From Paguma larvata (Eukaryota > Chordata > Mammalia > Carnivora > Viverridae), in NCBI GenBank assembly GCA_030068075.1, contig JAINVK010001341.1, positions 1 to 64,000 of the forward strand: a stretch of 64,000 bases of DNA. Direction: 5' to 3'. A program made the position numbers and the translations under genes. How positions within the stretch are numbered: position 1 is the stretch's first letter; each line of letters opens with the position of its first letter. A model generated the notes under the pieces. The model saw nothing but the letters and a program-made list of their open reading frames with translations. It did no database searches and was not told the origin of the DNA. This document shows positions 33,827 to 45,716 of the stretch, in pieces.

Positions 33827-36800
33827 ATGAAACCTAAAGATAATAAAATGACACTAAGTCCATATATTTCAACAATAACTCTGAATGTAAATGGACTCAA
33901 TGCTCCAATCAAAAGACATAGGATATCAGAATGGATAAAAAACAAAATAAAACAAACAAACAAAAAACCAAGATCCATCTATATGCTATCTATAAGAGAC
34001 TCATTTTAGACCTGAGGACACCTTTCAGATTGAATGTGAGGGGATGGAGAACCATCTATCATGCTACTGGAAGTCAAAAGAAAGCTGGAGTAAACATACT
34101 TATATCAGACAAATTATATTTTAACTAAAGGCAGTAACAAGAGATGAAGAAGGGCATTATATCATAATTATAGAGTCTATCCATCAAGAAGAGCTAACAT
34201 TATAAATGTTTATGCTCCCAAATTAAGAGCACTCAAAGATATAAAACAATCACAAACATAAGCAATCTTATGATAAGAATACGGTAATTGCAGGGGACTT
34301 TAATACTCCATTTACAGCAATGGATAGATCCTCTAGGCAGAAATCAATAAAGAAATAATGGCCCTGAATGATACACTGAACCAGATGAACCTGACAGGTA
34401 TATTCAGAACTTTTCATCCAAAAGCAACAGAATACACATTCTTCTTGAGTGCAAATGGAACATTCTCCAAGATAGTTTACAAACTGGGTCACAAAACAGT
34501 CCTCAATAAATATAAAAAAAAATTGAGATCATACCATGCATATTTTCAGATCATAATTTCAAACTTGAAATCAACCAAAAGAAAACGTTTGGGAAACCTC
34601 CAAATGCATGAAGGTTAAAGAACATTCTACTAAAGAATGAATGGGTTAACCGGGTAAATAAAGAAGTTTAAAACTATATAGAAGCAAATGAAAATGAAAA
34701 CATGACAGTCCAAATTCTTTGGGATGCAGCAAAGGCAGTCCTAAAAGGAAAATACAGGCCTATCTCAAGAAAGGGGAAAAGAAAAATCCCAGATGCTAAT
34801 CCTAAATGCACACCTAAGGGAACTAGAAGCAGAACAGCAAAGAAACCCCAAAGCCAGCAGAAGAAGAGAAATAATAAAAATTAGAGCAGAAATAAACAAT
34901 ATAGAATCAAAACAAAACAAAAACAAAAACAAAAAACAGTACAACAGATCCATGAATCTAAAAGCTGGTTTTTTGAAAGCAAAAACAAGTTGATAACCCC
35001 TAGCCAGACTTCTCAAAAAGAAGAGGACCCAAATTGATAAAATCACAAATGGAAAAGGACAGATCACAACCAACACCACAGAAATACAAATTATTAGAGA
35101 ATATTGTGAAAAACTATAAGCCAACAAACTGGACAACCTGGAGGAAATGGACAAATACCTAGACACCTACACACTACCAAAATTCAAACAGAAAGAAATA
35201 GAAAATTTGAACAGATCCATAACCAGCGAAGAAATTGAGTCAGTTACAGAAATCTCCCTACAAATAAGAGTCCCTGGCAAGATGGCTTCCCAGGAGAATT
35301 CTACCAGACATTTAAAGCAGAAGTAATACCAATCCTTCTCAAGCTGTTCCAAGAAATAGAAACGGAATGAAAGCTTCCAGACTTATTCTATGAAGCCAGC
35401 ATTACCTTGATTTGCAAGCCAGACAGAGACTCCATTAAAAGGGAGAATTAGAGGCCAATATCCCTGATGAACATGGATGCAAAAATTCTCAACAAGATAT
35501 TAGCAAATAAAATTCAACAGTATTTTAAAAGAAATGTTCACCATGATCGAGTGGGATTCATTTCTGTGCTGTATGGCTGGTTCAATATTTGCAAATCAAT
35601 CAATCTCACACATCACATTAATAGAAGAAAGATAAGAACCATATGATCCTGCCAATGGATGCAGAAAGAGCGTTTGACAGAATACAGCTTCCTTTCTTAA
35701 TAACATCCCTCAAGAAAGTTGGGATAGAAGAAACATACCTTAACATCAGAAAAGTCATATATGAAAAGTCCATGGCTAATATCATCTTCCATGGGGGAAA
35801 ACATAGGTTTCTCCCTGAAATCCACTCTCAGGGATTTCCATTCTCACCGCTGTTTTTTAACATAGTGTTGGAAGTTCTAGCTTCAGCAATCAGACAACAA
35901 AATGAAATAAAAAGCATCCAAATTGGCAAAAAAAAAAAGAAGTCAAACTTTCACTTTTTGCAGATGACATAATACTCTACATGGAAAACCTGAGAGATTC
36001 CAACAAAAAGCTGCTATAACTGATACATGAATTCAGCAATGTCGCAGGATACAAAGTGTATGTACAGAAATCAGTTGCTTTCCTATACACCGATAATGAA
36101 GCAACAGAAAAAGAATTAAGTAATAGATCCCATTTACAATTGCACCAAAAACTATAAAATATTAGTAATAAACTTAACCAAATATGTAAAAGATCTCTAT
36201 GCTGAAAACTATAGAAAACTTATGAAGAAAATTAAAGAGGACACACAAAAAAAGGAAAAATCCCATGCTTATGGATTGGAAGAACAAATATTGTTAAAAT
36301 GTCAATACTACACAAAGCAATCTACACATTCAATGCAATCCAAATCAAAATTGCACCAGCTTTCTTCTCAAAGCTAGGATAAACAATCCTAAAATTTGTA
36401 TGGAACCACGAGAGTCAAAGTAATATTCAAGAAGAAAACCAAAGCACGAGGTATCACAATCCCAGGTTTTAACCTCTACCAGAAAGCTGTAATCATCAAG
36501 ACAGCATGGTATTGACACAAAAACAGACACATAGACCAATGGAACAGAATAGACAACCCAGATTTGAACCCACAAATGTATGGCCAACTAATCTTTGACA
36601 AAGCAGGAAAGAGTATTCAATGGAAAAAAAAAAAAACAGTCTCTTTAGCAAATGGTGCTGGGAAACTGGACAGCAACATGCAGAAGGAAGAAAATGGACC
36701 ACTTTCTTACATCATACACAAAAATAAACTCGAAATGGATGAGAGACTTAAAGGTGAGACAGGAAACCATCAAAACCCTAGAGGAGAAAACAGACAACAA

Positions 36801-37480
36801 CCTCTTTGACCTCAGCCACAGGAATTTCTTGCTCAACACATGTCTGAAGTCAAGAGAAATAAAAGCAAAAAATGCACTACTGGGACCTCATCAAGATAAA
36901 ATGCTTCTGCACTTCAAAGGAAACAATCAACAAAACTAAAAGGCAACTTGACAGAATGGTGAAGATATTTGCAATGACCTGTCAGATAAAGGGTTAGTAT
37001 CTAATATCTGTAAATAACTTCCCAAACTCCACACCTAAAAACCAAGAAATCCAGTGAAGAAATAGGCAGAATACATGAATAGACACTTTTCCAAAGAATA
37101 CATCCAGATGGACAACAGAGACATGAAAAGATTCTCAACATCACTCATCATCAGAGAAATGCAAATCAAAACTACATTGAAATACCACCTCACACAGGTC
37201 AGAGTGGGTGAAATTAACAACTCAGGAAACAACAGAGCCTGGCAAGGATATGGAGAAATGGGAACCTTCTCGCACTGTTGGTGAGAATCCAAACTGGTGC
37301 AGCTGCTCTGGAAAACAGTGTGAAAGTTCCTCAAAAAATTAAAAATAAAACTACCTTAAGGCCAGCAACAGCCTGACTAGGAATTTATGCAAATGATACA
37401 GTAGTGCTGATTCATAGTGGCACCTGCACCCCAATGTTTATAGCAGTGCTTTCAACAATAGCCAGAATCAGGAAACAGTT
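33827..37480 (+). pseudogene. LINE-1 ORF2, multiply broken
   Basis: The start codon at 33827 gives MKPKDNKMTLSPYISTIT and NVNGLNAP, the endonuclease N-terminus, but an A/C-rich insertion near 33950 shifts the frame and a stop follows at 34007-34009. Other open pieces recall a mid-endonuclease part (34358-34618), the linker (34702-34884), the RT (35643-35972, with MDAERAFDRIQ and [14 protein letters not shown]) and the thumb and later region (36564-36939). In the RT piece a run of A at 35929-35940 shifts the frame just before the catalytic aspartates, so FADD is out of frame (the DNA 'tttgcagatgac' follows). No intact protein can be made. Confidence 0.85.
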
Positions 37481-37489
37481 CCACTGGGC

Positions 37490-37660
37490 TTTATGGTTCA
37501 CTTTAATCGACCCTCTGACCTCCATTTTCTCACCTGTAAAATGGGAGTAATAAGACCTTACAGGGTTACTATGAGGATCCCAGGAGATAAAGCACTGGCA
37601 AACTAGACACAGTGAATGAAATAGGATTTCTTACCACAGATGCTTCAAATATTTCATTCT
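37490..37660 (+). mobile_element. MIR SINE
   Basis: The order 'cctgtaaaatgggagtaata', 'ttacagggttactatgagga' and 'gataaagcactggcaaac' is a plus-strand MIR core and 3' part. It begins right where the LINE-1 loses its 3' end. Confidence 0.8.
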
Positions 37661-39090
37661 ACAAGTTGTGTTTAATAGGGAAGCCATGAAACATCTGAAA
37701 GTATCTATAACTACCTCAGTACAAATCATCAACTTGACAATTTATTCCAAGGTCCTATAAAAATATAAACATGGGCCATTCTACCAGATATTATGTGAGT
37801 CAAACTTTTCTAGGGTTTGTCTCCTCACTGTTGCCCTTTAGAGACACTTCAATAACTCAGGTACTCCACCTTTATCAATCTGGATTTTAATTTCTCTCCA
37901 AAAATGAGAGCTTCACAGGCAGGTCTATGCTAGTCAGCAGAAAAGGATGCAGCCAAATAGGTGTTCAGCAAATGCCTGGCAAATGGATTGATGGATGGAT
38001 GGATGGATGGATGGATCCTTCCAGTAGTGGATCAGAGGTCACCTTCAGTAACTCTTTCAATGAACTTAATTAACCCCCATTGACCTCAGCTTCAGCTTAG
38101 CCTACACTCACTCTTTTGGGTCTTGTTCTATGCAGCTTCAAACTCTAAATTTTAATTTTCAAGGTTGTATTTCTTCCCAACTACACACTAAGCTATAGAG
38201 GTTGGATATAAGTTATCTTTATTTCTCCCAGCATGTTAATCATTCAAGACTCTACATGGATGATACTTAATAAATGTCTGTTGTCTCAGTGTAGGCAATG
38301 ACAAAGAAAATGTGCCAAGATGTCCAACCATCACTAAGCTATCTCATACCTAAGAGAATGAGAATGCAACTATGTTTTTTCATGTAGTCATTAGCACAAC
38401 TATTTTATTCATTAGCATATTCCAATCCTCAAAAAAACTTCACTGACAAAGAAAGAGAAGGGGAGATTTCAAACATGCTATTAGGTTAAGATCAACTGTA
38501 AGTTTAAGATAGTTAGAAGAAGGTTGGAAGGGAAAGAAAGGGAACCACTTCATGCTCCAAACCATCCCTATGACACAGACCTACCCATGCCCAACATCTT
38601 ACCAGAAGTGGACTAGATTAACATTTGGAATCACTTTGACATTCTTGAAAAAATTATCGAGCTTTCTTTCAATGGTAAACATGTCCCATTTTCCAAATAT
38701 CAAAGTGAATTATAAAGGGGGAGTGAAGAAAACTAGTTAGGTGCAGAAGGTATACTGCTTTACTGAATTTTAAACATAATCATAAGCTTATTATCTACCC
38801 TTGACTGTGGATCAGTTGCTAAACAGCCACCTTTTACTACCAAGGCATAGTGACACTGTTGGTATAGGGGCACAGAGCCAGACCAGCCTTTATGTGCAGA
38901 GCACAGGCTGTCTATGCTTATATATTGTAAGAGAGGGATTTTTCTGAAATGACGCTACTCTGGCTTTCTCTATTTTTTCCCTTTCTTTTTTTTACTAAAT
39001 GCAGAGCAGGGTCATGTGAATAAATAAATTCTTCTACACAGTTAATAATTTTTAGTATATTGGTTAACATTGCAAATGTTGAGTATATAC
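37661..39090. other. No gene recognised; (TGGA)n array inside
   Basis: Unique-looking sequence with a TGGA/GGAT array at 37984-38016 (about seven units). No coding region is supported. Confidence 0.5.
37984..38016 (+). repeat. (TGGA)n microsatellite
   Basis: About seven TGGA units after one variant unit, ending in GGATCC. Confidence 0.9.
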
Positions 39091-39094
39091 CCCC

Positions 39095-39290
39095 TGCTAG
39101 CTGTGAGACCTGTAGCAAGTTACACCACCTTTCTGTGTGTTGGTTTCTTCATCTCTGAAATAAGATGATAATAATAATAATAATATATCTCACATGATTG
39201 TTATGATAATTATATGGAATATTATATATTAAGCATATAGTACAGTATCTGGCACATAAATATTTGTATTAATATTATTTAGCCAAAGTA
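39095..39290 (+). mobile_element. MIR SINE with (AAT)n expansion
   Basis: The segments 'ctgctagctgtgagacctgt', 'ttcatctctgaaataagatg' and 'gtatctggcacataaatatt' give the order of a MIR from tRNA-like part to 3' end. Six AAT units lie at about 39168-39185 in the middle. Confidence 0.8.
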
Positions 39291-39319
39291 GATCTTATAT
39301 ACTATGTATTTTAGGATTA

Positions 39320-39480
39320 TATAACACTGTGATGGAACAAACTGCCTGAGTTCATACCCCAGTTCAGTTATGCTTTAGCTTTATGACCCTGGGCAGTTAT
39401 ATAACCTTTCTACACATGTAAAGGACTTAGAAGAGTGGATGGAAGAGTATTTACAACAGTGCCCAGTATTATTGTGGGGG
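39320..39480 (+). mobile_element. MIR SINE
   Basis: 'gagttcataccccagttcag', 'agctttatgaccctgggcag', 'taacctttctacacatgtaa' and 'acagtgcccagtattattg' follow a MIR; it lies right behind the previous one in the same orientation. Confidence 0.75.
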
Positions 39481-40869
39481 TGGCTTGTTGTGCATCCCCA
39501 TGTGGAAGCTTCTACAATAGTCTCTTTTAGTCACATTAGCTACACAGCCCTAGAATCACTCAGTAGTTATGCATATAGCTGTGACTGAAGAACTTACAGT
39601 TACCAGCTGCTCAAAGGGAAATTAGAGATGATGGAACCAGAATGGGTATCACTAAAGGAAAGCTGAGCTAGTCTTTAAGATTCTGACTCCCTGAAGTTAT
39701 AAGGTACTCTCCAAGGACAAAGGCATCTGTAGTCTATGTACATCTGGTTTAAAGGAATCAAAAATATCTCAGTTACTTCAAAGAATGAACCAAAATTCAA
39801 GCTCCACTTTCATGGAGAGAAAGTAAACCAGATTCCAGAATAAGCATGCATTTGATTTCTTATATAGCTGTCATGATGGGGCTGATGTTTGCAGTGTACC
39901 AGAACCATAAAATAATCTGTAGGAATGTTACCCTCTTGTTACGTATAAGAATCATGCCACATAGAGACAATAAAAAAAGTGAAATGTAGTCCAAAAATGA
40001 GTAATTATCCTTCTCTAAAGCAGTACATTCTCTGAATTAAAAGCAACGGGTTAACCCAGATTATTTACCGTTTTTTTTTTTTTTCCGGCCAACTGAGTGA
40101 TCAGTTTGGAATAGCACAGTCTCCTGAAAGTATTGAGATATTGATAACCAGAGAGGATAACTAACATTTTTATGACATTGAATCTATAACCTCAGGCTAC
40201 CTTTGACTAAGATGAGTATCTATATAATATGTGAAACACATTCAAGAAATTTAGAGATTTAAAGAGGTTCATTACAAGTCAACATTCTGATGACAGTAAG
40301 ATGTGGCTTCAGAACTTGGCCTCTGCCAAAGGAGGTTTAATTGGAAGTGATAACCAGCAACCTTGACACTGGGATCCTGGTCAAGGAACACTGACTGATA
40401 AGCACAAAACCCATGGATGACTGCAAATTTTTTTCAGAGGCTAAAGATAGACTATCAAATTTCCTTACAACCTCTGGCACAAAACTGGCCAGAATTCCAC
40501 AAGAGGTGAGAGCAGTCCAAGATAGCGTGTATCCCTGAGGAAAGGAACGAAGTAACATAACATATTTAGACAAGGAGTTATAAAAACTAACAGAGCCAGA
40601 CAAGTAATAAGAATAATTTAAATTGCCTAAATGTGAGAAAAACAACTGTGCCACCATGATAAAACAACATACAGTAAGAAGAGAGACAACTGACCTGTTC
40701 AAAGGAACTATTTTTCAGCCCACACCAATACTTGCCATGTAAAAGCATACCTAGTAATGGCCTTCTTAAAATCTGGAGACACTTGGTTTTTAATATATGA
40801 TTTCCTAATATTTAAGGAGTATCAGTGAATTTAATCATTTAAGCATGTATCACAGGCAGACGCTTAGCC
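39481..40869. other. No gene or recognised repeat
   Basis: Unique-looking sequence with a 15-T run at 40070-40084. The 121-codon minus frame at 40337-40702 is hydrophobic in parts but has no family signature and is not called. Confidence 0.45.
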
Positions 40870-41465
40870 CTCCATGATGCTCCATCTCTCCATGTTCACA
40901 TCTTTGTTTGATCTCCTCTTCTTATGTATAAACAGGTCTTGCACCTTGCTTCTAACCAAGGGAACATTGAAAAGTGATGGAGCATCACTGCCATGATCCC
41001 AAGATACTTTGTAAGACTGCTTTGCTGGTAGACTCACTTTGATGGATGAAGTAAGCAACCAAGTATGCCATATGCCAAGAAGCTGCAGGTGGTCTCTAGG
41101 AATTAGAGGAAATAGGCCTAGGGTGTTCTCCAGGGGCTGCGGGTGTCCTCTGGGATGTAGGGGCTATTGTCAGTCTACAGCTGACATTGGGAAGAACTCA
41201 AAGCCTTCTGTTCAACTGCGAGGACATGAATTTTGTAAACAAACTGAGTGATCTTATAAGCAGATTCTTCCTCAGTTGAGACTCCAGATGAGAACACAGC
41301 CAGATTATACTCTGATTGCAGCCTCATTATACCTTAAACAGAAAATCTATTTAAGCCACATCCTGATTGCTGACCTAGAGAAACTTGAGATTAAAAATGT
41401 GTGCTGTTTTAAGCCACCAGTTTTGTGTTCATTTGTTGCACAGCAGTATGCAACTAACACACTAT
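40870..41465 (+). mobile_element. MLT1-type LTR (MaLR), nearly full length
   Basis: The right part matches the typical MLT1 end: 'cctgattgctgacctagag', 'gagattaaaaatgtgtgctg', 'ttttaagccaccagttttgt' and 'cagcagtatgcaactaaca'. The left part matches too: 'aaaagtgatggagcatcact', 'gccatgatcccaagatac'. ERVL-MaLR solo LTRs are common, old and non-coding. Confidence 0.75.
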
Positions 41466-42412
41466 GCAAAATAAACAAATCACATCTAAAAGACATATTT
41501 TGCCATGGATAGCTAACTTAAAATAAATATCTGCTGTATTCTGTTAAACTTGACATCAGTATTTGCCAAAATTATAATGCCTTCTAGGCTTAGAGTTGAA
41601 AACATTTATGGGAAACAAACCCTGGGAGGCATTAGAATACATGCAGAATAAGTATTTTTTTTAATTGATTTCATCATTAGTGAATCAAGAATATGATTGA
41701 TACATAACTCTTGGATTTTACTATCATTTTTGGTAAATATTTATGTGCCCATTTTTGAAAAAAAAAAAAAAGGATGAGTGTGGTCTAGCTAATAACCCAA
41801 TTACTTCAGAGGTGGAATTTTTATACATTGGTGACTCACCAAACAACATCTAAAATGAGCTATATGTACCGAAATTATATGCTAAATGAATGCATGAATG
41901 ACATTTAATGGACAGGTGCCACCTTGACATGCTTCAGGTGCCTTCCCTTGTGCTATTCTTCTATGATATTAGAATTAGTAATTCAAAACAAAGTAGGGTT
42001 TTGGGATACAAAATTCATAAATGACATGTTTTTTGGGGGAAAGGAAAATGAATTGAAAAATAGAACAAAATAGATTCAAAAAGTCATAATGATGCAACAA
42101 CTCTAATGATATACCAATTTTTTAAGATAAAATTGAAAACTCTCAGTTTAGGTTGAAAAGTACAAATTACACACAGATGAAATGGTGTATATATGGTAGC
42201 AAAAATAAAAAGGAGCTTTTTCTTGGGCTGCATGCCCTTTGTAAATCAAAAGAAATGCCCAATTAGTTAATGTCATCATCATTAAAGCAATTACCATATA
42301 ATACACCCCACACACACACACACACACACGAACAGTGCTACCATATTTCATTCGATATCAATCCCAGACCTTGGAGAACCATGTTCAGTTTTGACAGGTA
42401 TCACCAACTAGA
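41466..42412. other. No gene recognised; A run and (CA)n inside
   Basis: AT-rich sequence with an A run at 41757-41772 and a CA array at 42302-42329. No coding region is supported. Confidence 0.5.
42302..42329 (+). repeat. (CA)n microsatellite
   Basis: About twelve CA units after 'acacccca'. Confidence 0.9.
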
Positions 42413-42421
42413 GCCCATTTA

Positions 42422-42606
42422 AATTTCATTTCATGTTTAATTATTTATTTTGAAAGAGACAGAGGAAGAGAGATAATCCCTAGCAGGCTCCACACTGTCA
42501 GTGCAGAGTCCAATGTGGGGTTCAATCATATGAATCGTGAGATCATGACCTGAACTGAAATCAAAAGTCAAATAATTAAATGACTGAGCCACACAGGTAC
42601 CCCAGT
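42422..42606 (-). mobile_element. Can-SINE, older, shortened
   Basis: Reversed carnivore SINE, more divergent than the others, from 'tttaattatttattttgaaa' to 'gactgagccacacaggtacc'. Target duplications 'gcccattta' lie at 42413-42421 and 42607-42615. Confidence 0.9.
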
Positions 42607-42639
42607 GCCCATTTAGAGGAGTCAACGCAGCATGGTGGC

Positions 42640-42692
42640 ATGGTTTCTGGTCCATGGTTGACAGTCAATAAATGTTTATTGAATAAAACTAC
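42640..42692 (+). repeat. MIR/L2-type 3' tail
   Basis: 'cagtcaataaatgtttattg' is the characteristic end of MIR and L2 elements. Too short to tell which. Confidence 0.5.
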
Positions 42693-42814
42693 ATTATGGA
42701 TTGACTGAATTAATAATCTGTAAACTAAAGCCACAAGAATCAGTTTGGAAAATGAAGATTTAAATTGGTAGAAGGCATAATAGGGATTATAGTTTGCAAT
42801 TATCGTATTCTGGT

Positions 42815-43315
42815 GATAGAATTCAAGGACACGCTACCCCAAAATAAGGCACCTTGGCATATCGAATATGTCAGTCTGAAGGAATCTGAGAAATGGCATG
42901 TGTAGGAAGGACTTACAGATCTTGCCCTGAAGTAGGTTATAAGACCCTCATGAGAGAGTTGTCTTCCCTATATCTGGAGAAAAGGAGTATCTTTATCTCT
43001 GAAGACAAAGGGACACAGAGTGGATCTGAGGGAACAGGTCTTGATAAGTTTCCCTCAAATTGGTACCCTTTGGTCATACCCTTTTGTCCTATCATATCTT
43101 TCCACAAATTTCCATCCTTCATAAATCTTAGCATAAAAGTACTCCTTTTAACCATTTCTTTGGGTCTTTATTTCCTTATGAAGGTTCTGTATCATATAAA
43201 TTCATTTTAAATAAACTTACGTGCTTTTTTCCTGTTAATCTCCCTTTGACAGTTTAATTTTCATATCAGAGACCCTAATAGAGTCAAGGAAAACTTTTTC
43301 CTCCTCTACAGTTGT
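42815..43315 (+). mobile_element. Old ERV1-like LTR
   Basis: The layout fits an LTR: a 'aattcaaggacacgctaccc' start, 'aaataaacttacgtgc' as a polyadenylation-signal region near 43209, then a T/C-rich U5 ending 'tttttcctcctctaca'. The U5 resembles ERV1 (MER-type) LTRs. No target duplication is visible, and the family is not named. Confidence 0.5.
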
Positions 43316-43545
43316 TAAGTACACAGACAATGGAGTCAGACTATTGGATTCAAATCAGCTTCTATACTTACACTTTATATTTACTCTCTTTATATTTAAG
43401 TGTTCTTATTTGAAAAATGAAATTCAGAATATCAACACCCATATCAAGAGAGTGTCATGAAGAGATAATGTGTTAGCACATTTACACAGTTTAGAAAGAA
43501 GTGTGGCACATAGTAGTACTTAGTAAGCATTAGTGATTTGTATTA
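43316..43545 (+). mobile_element. MIR SINE
   Basis: 'acagacaatggagtcagact', 'attggattcaaatcag', 'gtgtggcacatagtagtact' and 'tagtaagcattagtgat' follow a full MIR on the plus strand. Confidence 0.85.
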
Positions 43546-43604
43546 ATATCATTATTATTTTTCTATTAGCTAAAAAACTAGTTAGAAGTGGGCTTACTTT
43601 GAGG

Positions 43605-43820
43605 GGGGCCTGGGTGGCTCATTCGGTTAAGCGGCCGACTTCTGCTCAGGTCATGATCTCACGGTCTGTGAGTTCGAGCCCCGCATCGGACTCTGTGCTG
43701 ACGGCTCAGAGCCTGGAGCCTGCTTCTTCAGATTCTATGTCTCCCTCTCTCTCTGCCCTTCCCCTGCTCATACTCTGCCTCTATGTCTCTCAAAAATAAA
43801 TAAACATTAAAAAAAAAAAA
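43605..43820 (+). mobile_element. Young Can-SINE with 20-bp target duplication
   Basis: The body is nearly undecayed: 'gcctgggtggctcattcggt', 'gttcgagccccgcatcggac', 'gctcagagcctggagcctgc' and a 12-A tail after 'aaaataaataaacatt'. The exact 20-bp duplication 'gaagtgggcttactttgagg' lies at 43585-43604 and 43821-43840. It is the freshest SINE in the window. Confidence 0.97.
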
Positions 43821-43840
43821 GAAGTGGGCTTACTTTGAGG

Positions 43841-44394
43841 TCAGACATAGTATTAGTGGGTAGAAGTCTTGGAGACAGAGACCAGTTCCAGTTCTATGTA
43901 AAAAAAAACTTTCTAATTATCTGAGCAGCCCTGAAATAGAAATAACATTGTTTGAGACAAAGGATGCCTTACCCCTGGAAATTTGCAAATAATTCTCTAT
44001 GATCTTTTTAGGAGAGTTCATGTAAAAATACCTTTAATTTGTTTTAATCACCAAACAATTCAAATGATCCACCTTATTGGAGTCCCTTGAATAAACTGCA
44101 CTCCAAAATGGTACAGGAGGACCACTTTGTGAGCACTTAGGAGAAGGTAAGGGTATGTCATTCAGAATAAGGAGAGAGAAAGCACTTCTCTGTGGTCTGC
44201 ATCTAAGAAATCTTGAGTATTTCTTTGATTCAGGGAAGAAGACTCTAAACTGAAATCCAGGACTGATCTCTGAAGGAGGAAGAAATTTACATGTGTAAGA
44301 CTTTTAGGGAGAATAAAGTTTCAGAAATACTTAAGTGAAATGAGATGTAAAACAACAAGGGAGTTTAAGGTATGAGACAAAGACTGTACTCTAA
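43841..44394. other. No gene or recognised repeat
   Basis: Unique-looking sequence without a supported coding region. Confidence 0.5.
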
Positions 44395-44598
44395 ATCCAA
44401 AGTTTTGGTTTGAATTCTGTCTCCATTCCTCATTAGCTTTGTGACCTTGAGCTATTACCCTGAATTGTTTATATCTAAAAAATTAAGACAGTAGCATTGC
44501 CTACATCAAAGTTTATGTGAGTATTAAATGGGTTATTATGTGTAAAATATTTAGAAGTGCCTTACACATAAATGATAGCTATAATTCTTCTCTTCCTC
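44395..44598 (+). mobile_element. MIR SINE
   Basis: 'tggtttgaattctgtctcca', 'attagctttgtgaccttgag', 'atgtgagtattaaatgggtt' and 'gtgccttacacataaatgat' follow a plus-strand MIR. Confidence 0.8.
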
Positions 44599-44725
44599 TT
44601 AGCAGTAGTGGTAGTACTAGAAGTAGTAGTAGTAGTAGTAGTTTTTTCCTAGCAGTAGTGGTGGTACTAGAAGTAGTAGCAGTAGTAGCAGTAGTAGTAG
44701 AAGTAGTAAAAATGGTAGTACTAAT
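44599..44725 (+). repeat. Imperfect (TAG)n array with a 50-bp tandem duplication
   Basis: TAG/AGT-rich sequence. The block 'agcagtagtggtagtactag' at 44601 recurs with one change at 44651, so a 50-bp unit was duplicated before or during trinucleotide expansion. Confidence 0.85.
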
Positions 44726-45701
44726 ATTATTTTACTAGAATCTTTCTTTAATCACAGTATTGTCCTTGAATAAAGGAAGTAGACAATAAATATTTCTAGG
44801 GTTCTGTTTTTTGGGGATTTTTTGGCTAATAAGGAACTCAAAAGATAGAGTAACAAGAGTGTTACATATTCCAGGCATGTATGTGGAAAAAAATTACCAT
44901 AAACAGACAAATTGTAAAGGCTGATAATGTTAATTTGTATATTAGGAACCACAAAATGGATCTAAGCTTGTCACTCTACACTTACAGGAAATGCCTCAGT
45001 GTCAAGGAAATCTAACACCAATCACATCCTCCAACTTAGCTTTCAATGGCTTATCTTACCCTACACAATAGGACCTGCTAGCTTTAAAAGGAATCCCCAA
45101 CTGCCTAGCTAGTCATGCCATTTTTGCATCACCTGTACTAACAATCTATAAAACTCACTCTTGTTCAAAGTCCTTTGGGAAGAGTACTCCTTTGCTTGTA
45201 AGTCACTGTGAGTCAAAACTGGGTCATATTTTGGTGGTGTCAGGACAAAAGACACAACCAAACCAAAGAATAGGAAAAGGAAGAGTTTTACTTGCAACAA
45301 GCAAAGGAGAACACCAGGGATATTTCCCAAAGCAGTGTCTCCTTGAAATACAAAACTGGGGAAGTTTTAGGCAGGGGTACATATATATTCATGAAGGGAC
45401 TTGCGCAATAGGGAATTTAGCATGGAATTGGAACAAAAGTCATCTTAAGATGACAAAGTCCAGGTCTAAATCACAAGGGCTGCAAGGGTCAGCATCAACA
45501 ATTCTCTGGCTTTAGTTGGTCCAGTATTGAGTGCTCAAAGAGGGTTAGATCCTGCAAAAATAATTCAAGCATGTATGTCAGATCAATCTTTACTTTTGAA
45601 CCAGCCCTGGGAGCTTTACCATTGATTTATTATCTCTCATATGATTGTGCTATCTCCTAACCTAATAGTAGCTATTTGTTCTTACATTCTTTGGTTTCCT
45701 C
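44726..45701. other. No gene recognised; possible old LTR around 45060-45560
   Basis: The stretch 'tgccatttttgcatcacctg', 'ctataaaactcactcttgt' (45116-45167) has the look of a TATA-to-polyadenylation segment of an ERV1-like LTR, but neither end nor family can be fixed. The frames at 45192-45515 and 45109-45330 overlap on opposite strands and lack signatures. Confidence 0.35.
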
Positions 45702-45716
45702 AAAATCATTATCTAT

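Larger units (their letters stand above)
32880..37480 (+). mobile_element. Carnivore LINE-1 with full 5' UTR, ORF1 deleted, 3' end missing
   Basis: The 5' UTR starts near 32880 ('tccctcaaacatagcagtgt' at 32911-32930) and matches the UTR at 62212 collinearly. It joins directly, at about 33655, to the last part of ORF1, so most of ORF1 is deleted. ORF2 then runs from 33827 through the endonuclease, RT and C-terminal regions to about 37480, where it stops without a 3' UTR or poly(A) and a MIR begins. Many indels and stops make it a fossil. Confidence 0.88.

Noticed and set aside
40337..40702. 121-codon minus-strand frame with hydrophobic parts
   Set aside because: No signal peptide plus domain pattern, no splice context and no recognised family; likely chance in unique sequence.
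43605..43820. A tRNA gene inside the SINE
   Set aside because: The tRNA-like 5' part with A and B boxes belongs to the SINE promoter; there is no full cloverleaf with correct acceptor pairing.
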